Positions 1 through 7,700 of a stretch of 23,311 bases of DNA are shown here, piece after piece. How positions within the stretch are numbered: the stretch's first letter is position 1; every line of letters begins with the position of its first letter. The position numbers and the translations under genes are program-made. This stretch comes from JBICIG01 sp043101605 (GTDB lineage Bacteria > Planctomycetota > Phycisphaerae > Phycisphaerales > UBA1924), in NCBI GenBank assembly GCA_043101605.1, contig JBICIG010000091.1, positions 1 to 23,311 on the forward strand, read 5' to 3'. Below the pieces are notes generated by a model that ran no database searches, was not told where the DNA came from, and saw only the letters and a program-made list of their open reading frames with translations.

Positions 1-950
1 GCCTCGACGACGAGATCAAGATCTACCAGAAGGACTTCGGGCCCGAGCGCGTCCGCAAGGTCCACATCGCCCCGCACACCCTCGAGGTCGCGGCGATGTG
101 GGCGATCCTCACCCGTCTCGAGGAGCCCAAGAAGGCCGGGCTCACGCTCATCCAGAAGATGAAGCTCTACAACGGGCGAAGCATCCCCGGTTTCACCGAG
201 GATTCGGTCAAGGAACTCAAGGAAGAGGCCCCGCGCGAGGGCATGGACGGCATCAGCCCGCGCTATGTCCAGGACAAGATCTCCAACGCGCTCGTCAGCC
301 GACAGGCGATCGAGGACCGCACCGTCAACCCCTTCATGGTCATCAACGAGCTCGAGAACGGCATGAGCCACCACTCGCTGCTCACCGACGAGGAGACCAA
401 GAAGCGCTACCGCGAGCTGCTCAGCGTCGTCAAGGAGGAGTACGAGGACATCATCAAGGGCGAGGTCCAGCGCGCCATCTGCGCCGACGAGGAAGCCATC
501 AAGCGCCTCTGCGCCAACTACATCGAGAATGTCCGCGCCTACACCCAGCGCGAGAAGGTCCTCAACAAGTACACCGGCAAGTACGAGGACGCCGACGATC
601 GCCTCATGCGCTCCATCGAGGAGAAGATCGACATCCCCGACAGCCGCAAGGACGACTTCCGACAGGAGATCATGAACTACATCGGCGCCCTCTCGCTCGA
701 CGGCAAGAAGTTCGAGTACAACACCAACGCCCGCCTCTACCGCGCCCTCGAACTCAAGCTGTTCGAGGACTCACGCGACACGATCAAGCTCAAGAACCTC
801 GTCTCGAGCGTCGTCGACGACGAGACGCAGGAGAAGATCGATGTCGTCAAGCAGCGCCTGATCAAGAACTTCGGCTACAACGAGCAGAGCGCCAGCGATG
901 TCCTGAACTATGTCGCCAGCATCTTCGCTCGCGGTGACAGCAAGGAATGA
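1..950 (+). CDS. prkA: PrkA-family serine protein kinase, C-terminal part (5' end outside window)
   Basis: The reading frame is open from base 3 to the stop at 948-950, so the start and the AAA-type ATPase part lie to the left of the window. About 315 residues are visible; family members are usually around 640-690 residues. The run EGMDGISPRYVQDKISNALV, followed by the helical, charged C-terminal region, is typical of the PrkA/YeaG kinase C-terminal domain. PrkA proteins are cytoplasmic Ser/Thr kinases linked to starvation and stress responses, often encoded beside a DUF444 (YeaH-type) protein and SpoVR. Neither partner is on the right side here, where the next gene converges with only 4 bases between the stops, so any partners would be upstream. 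Asp/Asn/Tyr before Val are all T-ending (for example at 262, 529, 838), as in the rest of the window. The family call is confident; the substrate is unknown. Confidence 0.9.
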   Translation, partial: LDDEIKIYQKDFGPERVRKVHIAPHTLEVAAMWAILTRLEEPKKAGLTLIQKMKLYNGRSIPGFTEDSVKELKEEAPREGMDGISPRYVQDKISNALVSRQAIEDRTVNPFMVINELENGMSHHSLLTDEETKKRYRELLSVVKEEYEDIIKGEVQRAICADEEAIKRLCANYIENVRAYTQREKVLNKYTGKYEDADDRLMRSIEEKIDIPDSRKDDFRQEIMNYIGALSLDGKKFEYNTNARLYRALELKLFEDSRDTIKLKNLVSSVVDDETQEKIDVVKQRLIKNFGYNEQSASDVLNYVASIFARGDSKE

Positions 951-954
951 TCGC

Positions 955-1329
955 TCACGCCGACAGAAACTCCTCGCGCACGACCTTCCCGTCCCGCACG
1001 GTGTAGACACCGATCTCGCGGAAGTTCATCCGGGGCCACGAGCCGTCCTTCGGCTCGACATCCATCTCGTAGAGGATCCCGAAACGGTCGGCCCCGCAGA
1101 ACGCCTCGTGCGCCCGGAAGTCGTGCACGGTCATCATCCCGTACCACTGCGCGTGCTTGGCCTTGACCTGATCGCGTCCGGTGTGCTTCATGCCGTCGGC
1201 TTCAACCGACTCAAAGTCCGGGGCGTAGCACCGGTCCCACAACGGCTCGTCGCTCTCGGGCTTGCTGCGGACATGCGCCAGAACGGTCTCGGCGATCGAC
1301 TTGGTCGGCGGGGCGGGCATCTCGGGCAT
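955..1329 (-). CDS. SnoaL-like / NTF2-like domain protein
   Basis: A 124-residue protein, about the size of a single cone-shaped NTF2-like (SnoaL) domain. The layout fits: an N-terminal helix (SIAETVLAHVRSKPES), then LWDRCYAPDFESVEADG, a middle HTGRDQVKAKHAQWYG segment, and beta strands ending in VYTVRDGKVVREEFLSA. Such proteins are small cytoplasmic enzymes or binding proteins of diverse function; nothing here identifies a substrate. The ATG at 1327-1329 is preceded on the minus strand by AGGAG (complement of 1336-1340) at a good distance, supporting this start over the internal Met three codons on. It converges with prkA and diverges from the glucan phosphorylase. No signal peptide is visible. 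Confidence 0.8.
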   Translation of the reverse strand: MPEMPAPPTKSIAETVLAHVRSKPESDEPLWDRCYAPDFESVEADGMKHTGRDQVKAKHAQWYGMMTVHDFRAHEAFCGADRFGILYEMDVEPKDGSWPRMNFREIGVYTVRDGKVVREEFLSA

Positions 1330-1342
1330 GGCTGACTCCTAA

Positions 1343-1366
1343 GCTGGGGCACGCTCCAACCCCAGC
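1343..1366. promoter_or_regulatory. Inverted repeat in the SnoaL/glgP divergent gap
   Basis: GCTGGGG (1343-1349) and CCCCAGC (1360-1366) form a perfect 7-bp inverted repeat with a 10-base spacer, in the 114-base gap between two divergently transcribed genes. It could be an operator or a leader hairpin for the minus-strand gene. No clear -35/-10 pair was recognised nearby. Confidence 0.3.
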
Positions 1367-1443
1367 CTAACCGAACCAGCGCCCAAGCTGAACCACGCGG
1401 CGATTCGGCCCGATACGCTGTCGCACCCTCCCGGAGCCGCGCC

Positions 1444-3129
1444 ATGCCCAATCCCAACCACCCCGTCGCGTACCTCTCCCTCGAGATCGGGCTCGACCCC
1501 GCTCTCCCGACCTACTCGGGCGGGCTGGGCGTCCTCGCCGGCGACACCATCCGCGCCGCCGCCGACCTCGAACTCCCATTCGCCGCCGTCACCCTCCTCT
1601 ACCGCGCCGGCTACTTCACCCAGACCATCGACGCGTCGGGCATGCAGCACGAGTCGCCCACCGACTGGAACCCCGAGCAACTCCTCGAAGAGATGCCCCA
1701 GCGCGTCTATGTCCCCATCGAGGGACGCACCGTCTATGTCCGCGCCTTCCGCCGCATGGTCCGGGGCGTCACCGGCGGGCATGTCCCGATCTACTTCCTC
1801 GACACCGATCTCCCCAAGAACGACGAGCGCGACCGCGCCATCACCCGCTCGCTGTACGCGGGCGATCAGGACCATCGCGTCAAGCAGGCCGCCGTGCTCG
1901 GCATCGCCGGGCGGCGCATGCTCCGCGCCGCCACCCACGACTGCGTCACCTTCCACCTCAACGAGGGCCACGGCTTCCTCGTCACCATCGAACTCATGAG
2001 CGAGTTCCTCGCCCGCCACGGGCTGATGGAGGTCACCCCCGCCGCGATCGAGTATGTCCGCCGCCAGTGTGTCTTCACCACCCACACCCCCATCGAGGCC
2101 GGACACGACAAGTTCGACATCAACCGCGTCCGCGCCATCGTCGGCGACCACCCGCTCTTCGCACGCCCCGATCTCACCGGCGGCGAGGGAACCCTCAACA
2201 CCACCGTCCTCGCCCTCAACCTCAGCCGATACGCCAACGGCGTGGCACGCAAGCACGGCGAGGTCTCCCGCGCCATGTTCCCGGGCTACCACATCGACAG
2301 CGTCACCAACGGCGTCCACGCCGCCACTTGGATGGGGCCCGCCATGGCGCAGGTCATGGACCGCCACCTCCCCGAATGGCGACGCTCGACCAGCGATCTC
2401 CGCCTCGCCTGCGGCATCCCGATCGGTGAACTCCATCAGGCGCACACCCACCAGAAGCGCGCCATGATCGACGCGGTCAACAGCGCCGGCCCGACCGCCA
2501 CCGTCTCGCCCGATCCCTTCACCATCGTCTTCGCACGCAGATCCACCGCCTACAAGCGCCCGCACCTGGTCTTCCACGACCCCGCGCGCCTCCGCGCCAT
2601 CGCCGAACGCTTCGGCGGGCTCCAGATCATCTTCGGCGGCAAGGCCCACCCCCACGACGGACGCGGCAAGGAACTCCTCCAACGCGTCGTCGACATCGGG
2701 CGATCACTCGGCGACGCCGTCCGCGTCGCGGTCGTGCCCAACTACGGCATGGCGCTCGCCAAGCACCTCGTCGCCGGCGCCGACCTCTGGCTCAACACCC
2801 CCGAGCCCCCGCTCGAAGCCTCGGGCACCAGCGGCATGAAAGCCGCCCTCAACGGCGTCCCCTCCCTCTCCACCGCCGACGGCTGGTGGCTCGAAGGCGC
2901 CGTCGAGGGCGTCACCGGCTGGACCATCCGGGGCGAGGGCACGGGCGACGCGCTCGTCGCCGCACACGCCGCGAGCCTCTACGACACCCTCGAACGCGAC
3001 ATCCTCCCCGCGCACGCCGACCCCGAGCGGTGGGGGGGAATCATGCGCTCGGCGATCTCCATCAACGGCTCGTACTTCACCACGCAGCGCATGGTGCGCG
3101 ACTATGTGATGCGCGCCTACCTGAACTGA
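1444..3129 (+). CDS. glgP: Alpha-glucan (glycogen/maltodextrin) phosphorylase, short form
   Basis: A 561-residue cytoplasmic GT35 enzyme that releases glucose-1-phosphate from alpha-1,4-glucans by phosphorolysis using pyridoxal phosphate. Visible motifs are YSGGLGVLAGD (residues 24-34), FHLNEGHG (170-177), TTHTPIEAGH (212-221), TNGVHAATW, and the cofactor site SGTSGMKAALNG, in which Lys466 should bind PLP. It resembles the bacterial 'alpha-glucan family phosphorylase' group rather than the mammalian-like GlgP. It begins directly at the first core strand (VAYLSLEIGL), so the N-terminal DUF3417-type domain found in many relatives is missing. GGAG at 1433-1436 supports the ATG at 1444. It stands alone, converging with the methyltransferase 19 bases downstream; no other glycogen gene is in the window. 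Confidence 0.92.
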   Translation: MPNPNHPVAYLSLEIGLDPALPTYSGGLGVLAGDTIRAAADLELPFAAVTLLYRAGYFTQTIDASGMQHESPTDWNPEQLLEEMPQRVYVPIEGRTVYVRAFRRMVRGVTGGHVPIYFLDTDLPKNDERDRAITRSLYAGDQDHRVKQAAVLGIAGRRMLRAATHDCVTFHLNEGHGFLVTIELMSEFLARHGLMEVTPAAIEYVRRQCVFTTHTPIEAGHDKFDINRVRAIVGDHPLFARPDLTGGEGTLNTTVLALNLSRYANGVARKHGEVSRAMFPGYHIDSVTNGVHAATWMGPAMAQVMDRHLPEWRRSTSDLRLACGIPIGELHQAHTHQKRAMIDAVNSAGPTATVSPDPFTIVFARRSTAYKRPHLVFHDPARLRAIAERFGGLQIIFGGKAHPHDGRGKELLQRVVDIGRSLGDAVRVAVVPNYGMALAKHLVAGADLWLNTPEPPLEASGTSGMKAALNGVPSLSTADGWWLEGAVEGVTGWTIRGEGTGDALVAAHAASLYDTLERDILPAHADPERWGGIMRSAISINGSYFTTQRMVRDYVMRAYLN

Positions 3130-3148
3130 CCGGCAGTCTCCGCCCGCC

Positions 3149-3955
3149 TCAGCCGCGGGGCCACAGGTCGTCCGGAGCCGCCGTCAGCTTCCGCCCGATC
3201 AGCGCCGCGTACTCGATCGGGTCGCCGCTGGTCGCCAGCCGGTGCGTGTACCGCTCGAACGCGAGCTGCTCGATCACGCCGCGATCGATCATCGTGCGGA
3301 TGAGCTTGGAGAACCCGGACTTCTCGCCGGGCTCGAGGAAGCGGCTGTTGATGTTGAACGCCAGCCACCCGCCCTCGCGGATGTAGTCGAACGCCGCGAG
3401 AAACGCCTCGGGCGGGATGTCCCCGAACCCCAGCGCCGCCACGCAGGTCAGGCAGTCGAACTCCTTCCCGCGGATCTTCGCCGACTCGGTCTCGGGCAGG
3501 TCGGTGATGTCCCCGACCACGAACTCCTCGTACAGCCCGGGGCGGTCGCGCTCGGCGGCCCCGGCGGCCTGCGGCAGCAGGTCCAGCCCCACGAACCGAT
3601 CGAACCCCTTGCCCGCCAGGATCTCGGCGACATACCCGTTGCCCGCGCCCAGATCCAGCACCGACAACTCCGCCGGCTTGTCCCCCGCCTTGGATACCTC
3701 CGAGGTCAACAGCGCCACCACCACCTCGGGCGACTGACACTGCAGCAGGTCGTAGACGATCCGCTCGTACAGCCCCTGGATCCCGAAGATCTCGGGGTAG
3801 TCGTGGATCCGCATCTCCGTCCACTCCTCCCCGATCTCCACCAGGAACGACTCCTGGTCCTGCGAGAGCGTCGAGCCCTCATCGGGGAGCGCCACCCGCA
3901 GCGACTCGCGGGCCTCGTCGAGAGAAGAATCAGCGATGCTGGTCCTGATCGTCAT
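3149..3955 (-). CDS. Class I SAM-dependent methyltransferase
   Basis: A 268-residue protein with a Rossmann-type methyltransferase core. Motif I is VLDLGAGNGY (residues 99-108), a motif II acid follows in VGLDLL (about 122-127), and a GDITDLP segment lies near 148-154. The C-terminal half has the usual LREGGWLAF-like strand (IREGGWLAFNINS). The roughly 95 residues before the core are acidic and helical (IHDYPEIFGIQGLYERIVYDLL) and resemble those of methyltransferases sometimes annotated as TPR-linked or glycosyl-linked. The substrate cannot be told. The frame extends 35 codons further upstream, but the ATG at 3953-3955 is chosen because GAGGAA (complement of 3962-3967) lies six bases before it. 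It is divergent from the thioesterase. Its codons use G-ending forms far more than the + strand genes do. Confidence 0.8.
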   Translation of the reverse strand: MTIRTSIADSSLDEARESLRVALPDEGSTLSQDQESFLVEIGEEWTEMRIHDYPEIFGIQGLYERIVYDLLQCQSPEVVVALLTSEVSKAGDKPAELSVLDLGAGNGYVAEILAGKGFDRFVGLDLLPQAAGAAERDRPGLYEEFVVGDITDLPETESAKIRGKEFDCLTCVAALGFGDIPPEAFLAAFDYIREGGWLAFNINSRFLEPGEKSGFSKLIRTMIDRGVIEQLAFERYTHRLATSGDPIEYAALIGRKLTAAPDDLWPRG

Positions 3956-3961
3956 GGGGGG

Positions 3962-3967
3962 TTCCTC
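3962..3967 (-). promoter_or_regulatory. Ribosome binding site deciding the methyltransferase start
   Basis: On the minus strand GAGGAA is followed by six bases and ATG (3953-3955). No comparable site precedes the longer upstream start at 4060, so the shorter 268-residue protein is preferred. Confidence 0.6.
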
Positions 3968-4109
3968 GTGCTTTGGCCGCGACGAAACGCGGCGCGGATC
4001 CTCCACGGCGCATCCGTGCGAGGCGACGAACCCCGCCGGCGTGCGCGTTCGGCGTACCAATGGCTTGATGCGAAAACCATCCTAGGCGATCCGCATCGAA
4101 CGATCACCA

Positions 4110-4133
4110 TTTGCCCGCATTTCCGCGGGCAAA
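4110..4133. promoter_or_regulatory. 9-bp inverted repeat in the methyltransferase/thioesterase divergent gap
   Basis: TTTGCCCGC (4110-4118) and GCGGGCAAA (4125-4133) form a perfect 9-bp inverted repeat around a 6-base loop. It lies in the 221-base divergent gap, 43 bases before the thioesterase ATG. No gene ends nearby, so a terminator role is unlikely; an operator shared by the two genes, or a 5' leader hairpin, is more plausible. I recognise no promoter hexamers with confidence. Confidence 0.4.
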
Positions 4134-4176
4134 ACGCCCTCACGGCCAGCAAACGCCGACGCATATCATCCACGAG

Positions 4177-4647
4177 ATGACCAACGAACCGCAGACCACG
4201 CCCGCGCAACCCGCGCTCGTCGGCAGCACGCGCCTCCGCGTCCGATACGCCGAGTGCGATCCCTTCGGCGTCGCGCACCACTCCTCGTATGTCCCGTGGC
4301 TCGAAGAGGCGCGCACCGAGCTCCTCCGCGACACCGGCATGACCTACGCGCGCCTCGAACGCGAGGGCGTCTTCCTCGTCGTCACCAAGCTCGACCTCCG
4401 CTACCGACGACCCATCCGCTACGACGACATCGTCGAGGTGCGCACGCGCGTCGTCGGCGGGTCGCGCATCAAGATCCGACACGAGTACGAGATCGCGCTG
4501 CTCGAACGACTCGGCACCGCGCCCGATCCGGCCGACCCCGCCACCCCCGCCGACGGCATCTGCGCCGTCGCCAGCACCGAACTCGCCTGCGTCAACGCCC
4601 AGGGCCGACCCACCGAACTGCCCGCGTGGCTCCAGCCCCCCGCATGA
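4177..4647 (+). CDS. Acyl-CoA thioesterase, 4HBT hot-dog family (YbgC/FadM-like)
   Basis: A 156-residue single hot-dog domain protein, expected to hydrolyse acyl-CoA thioesters in the cytoplasm. The diagnostic stretch is RYAECDPFGVAHHSSY (residues 23-38), in which Asp28 matches the catalytic aspartate of the 4-hydroxybenzoyl-CoA thioesterase family. The following WLEEARTELLRDTGMTY helix and LRYRRPIRYDDIVEV strands are also standard. A Pro/Asp/Ala-rich loop (DPADPATPADG) near residues 112-122 is longer than usual. The frame also opens at a TTG at 4111 inside the upstream inverted repeat, but the ATG at 4177 gives a protein of normal length; the ribosome binding site is weak either way. The chain-length preference cannot be predicted. 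Confidence 0.85.
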   Translation: MTNEPQTTPAQPALVGSTRLRVRYAECDPFGVAHHSSYVPWLEEARTELLRDTGMTYARLEREGVFLVVTKLDLRYRRPIRYDDIVEVRTRVVGGSRIKIRHEYEIALLERLGTAPDPADPATPADGICAVASTELACVNAQGRPTELPAWLQPPA

Positions 4648-4749
4648 CAGCCGGGCACCGCGTCCGAACGAGCCCGTCGAACATCGCGGAGGGGGACCGA
4701 GATCGTCCCGGCGCGGCGATAGCATGATCACGCCGGCCGCCCACCCCGC

Positions 4750-7700
4750 ATGACGACCGACCCCGCCTCATCCCGCCTTCCCCAATCGCCCGACCCCAAC
4801 GAGGCCGCGCCCGACGGCTCCCCCGCCGACCAATCCGCCGACGCGCTCGCCGACCCCGCCGCCGAATCCCCGCGCCGCCGCCGCCGACGATGGATCATCC
4901 TGATCCTCGTCCTGCTCCTCGCGCCGATCGTCGCCGCCCTCGTCCTCACCCGTTCTCCCCTCACCACCGCGATCGTCGAGTCCCGCCTCGGACAGATCCT
5001 CGGGCTCGATATCAACGCCCGCTCGGCGATCGTCGGGCTCGACGGCCGCGTCGTTGTCCACGACGCCGTCTTCCGAGTCGAGGGTGTCCCGGGCCACGCC
5101 GCCGAGTTTCTCCGCGTCGAGCGCTGCGTCATCTGGCTCGACTGGTCGAGCCCCACCGCCCCGCGCCCCACCTCCATCCGCCTCACCCGACCGACCGTCG
5201 TCCTCAGCACCAACACCGACTCCGGCGCCCTGAACATCGAGCCGCTGGCGCGCCTCTCGCCCCGCGGCGACGCCTCGACCGATCTCCCCGAAATCATCGC
5301 CGACGAGGTCGGCATCGAGATCGCCGAGCACGGCCCCGCCGGCTCGGTCGATGTCCTCCGCCGACTCGTCGCCGACGCACGCCTCGGGCTCAGCGCCGAC
5401 GCCTCCCGCTACGAACTCGTCGTCCGCGAGCGCACCCGCAACCGCCGACCCATCGAGGTCGCCGGGGTCATCGACGGCCAGCGCATGCGCTTCGAGGTCA
5501 GCGCCATCGACCTCTCACGCTGGGGCCCCGCCTCGGTTCCCGAACCGATCCGCGACCTCGTGCGCGACCTCGACCTCGCCGGTGCCGTCCAGGACCTCGA
5601 GATCCTCGTCGAGCCCGGGCGACCCGTCCGCATGCAGGCCCGCCTCGAACGCGTCGCGCTCAACCTCCCGGTTGATCTCCGCGGCGCCCCCGCCCCCGAC
5701 GATTCCCTCGCCCGCATGACCGAGATCCGGGGCGACTTCGCCCTCTCGTCCGACGGGCTCACCGCCGACCTCCGAGGCATCCTCGAAGACCTCCCCTACC
5801 GCGCCGAAGTCGAGTACCACGCCGACCGACCCGGCGAGCCCTTCACCTGCAAGCTCACCACCACCGGCTACGAACTCACCCGCGACCCCGCCCTCGTCCC
5901 GTTCCTCCCAACCCTCGTCGCCGCACGACTCCGCGATTTCTCCGCGCCCACCGGCACCCTCGACGCCGAGGTCATCATCGACCGCGCCCCCGCCGCCAGC
6001 GCCGCCGACCCCGCTCCCGAGATCAAAGTCAGGGGCTGGGTCACCGTCCGCGACGGCCGCGCAAGCTTCGAGCGCTTCCCATACCCCTTCGCCGAGGTCA
6101 GCGGCGTCTTCTTCTTCGACGACGACAAGGTCGAAGTCCAACTCGCCGGACGCAACACCGCCACCGGCGCCACCTTCGACGCCACCGGCCTCTTCACCCC
6201 GCCCACCGAGGACGCCGCCGTCGAACTCACCGTCCGCGCCCGCGGCGTCCCCATCGACGACGCCCTCCGCACCGGGCTCCGCTCCCGCGGCGGGGTCATC
6301 GACGCGCTCTTTGCCGACCAACTCGCAGAAGCCCTCGAAGCCGAAGGACTCCTCGCCGCCGACGAACCCTTCTCCCTCGGCGGCACGGGCGACATCACCG
6401 TCCTCGTCACCCGCACCGAAGGGCACGACGGGATCTGGGGATGGTCCGCCGACGCATCCTTCCCACGCCTCGGGCTCGTGCCCACCCGTTTCCCGCTGCC
6501 CATCATCGGCCGCGATGTTCGCCTCGAGATCGGCGAGTCCTCCGCCCGGCTCGCCCGGGGCTCCTTCCACACCCTCGACGGCCAATCCCTCGACATCCAA
6601 CTCGAAGCCGTCGTCGACGCCGCCGCGCCCCCCGAAGCCGACAACCCGACCCCCGCCGATTCCGATGGCGGACCCGCCGTCCCCATCCGCGCCACCATCC
6701 GCGCCGACCGACTCCCCGTCGACGCCCGACTCCGCGCCGCGCTCCGCCTCGCGCCCGAGGCGCGCAGCGACCGCGCCGCCGAACTCCTCGACCGGCTCGG
6801 CGTCGTCGGCTCGGCAAAGATCGACGCCTCCTTCGAGGAAATCGGCGACCAATCCACATGGGCCGTTCGCGTCGAGCCCGTCGAACTCACCGCACGCCCC
6901 CGATCGCTCCGAGGCGGCGAACACTCCGACCCCGTCCGCCTCGACCGGGTCACCGGCTGGCTCGATCTCAAGCCCGAACGCGCCTCGTTCGAACTCGCCG
7001 CCGTCGCCACCGGCGCCGACGACGCCGCCTCCCGCGTCCGCGTCACCGGCTGGGCCGGGCTCGGCCAAGACCCGCCCCCCTACGAGATCCAGGCCCGCGC
7101 CGATTCCTTCGATACCTCCATCGCCATCGAGCGCATCGCCGACGCCTTCAGCACCGACGCCGGCTCACGCCTCGCGCGCGCCCGCGCCGACTTCAACCCC
7201 GTCGGCGTCGCCGATGTCGCCCTGTCCCTCTCGTCCATCGACAACGACGACGCCGATTACGCCGTCGAACTCCTTCGGATCCGCGGCGGGTCGGTCACCA
7301 TCGCCGACACCCGACTCGGCTTCGGCGCCCTCGACGGAAGCATCGCGATCACCCCCGGGCTCGCACGCTTCGCCGAGGTGGCGGGTGAACTGACCGTCGA
7401 GGGCGTCTCCGGTGCCCGCATCGCGCTCGACGGCTCGGTCGCCCTCGCCGCGTTCGACGACCAGGCCCCGCCTCCCCCCGCCGAGCAATCCCTCCGCGCC
7501 CGCGTCGCCGCCCTCGATCTCGCCTCCCCGCTCACCGACCTCGCCCTCGCCCGCGCCCTCGACGACAGCGCGCGCGGCTGGATCGCCGAACTCGATCCCG
7601 CCGGCCGCCTCGACGCCTCGCTCACCGCCACCACCGATGCCGACTCCCTCCGGCTCGCCGGCACCGCCACGCCCCGATCCCTCGCGTTCACCCGCCGCGG

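Noticed and set aside
1339..2682. A 447-codon minus-strand frame rich in Gly, Asp, Glu and Val
   Set aside because: It is the complement of glgP, whose motifs are unmistakable. The acidic, low-complexity composition is typical of reverse readings of C-ending codons.
4111..4176. A TTG start extending the thioesterase by 22 residues
   Set aside because: The extra residues are not part of the hot-dog fold, and the TTG lies inside the inverted repeat. The ATG at 4177 gives the usual family length.
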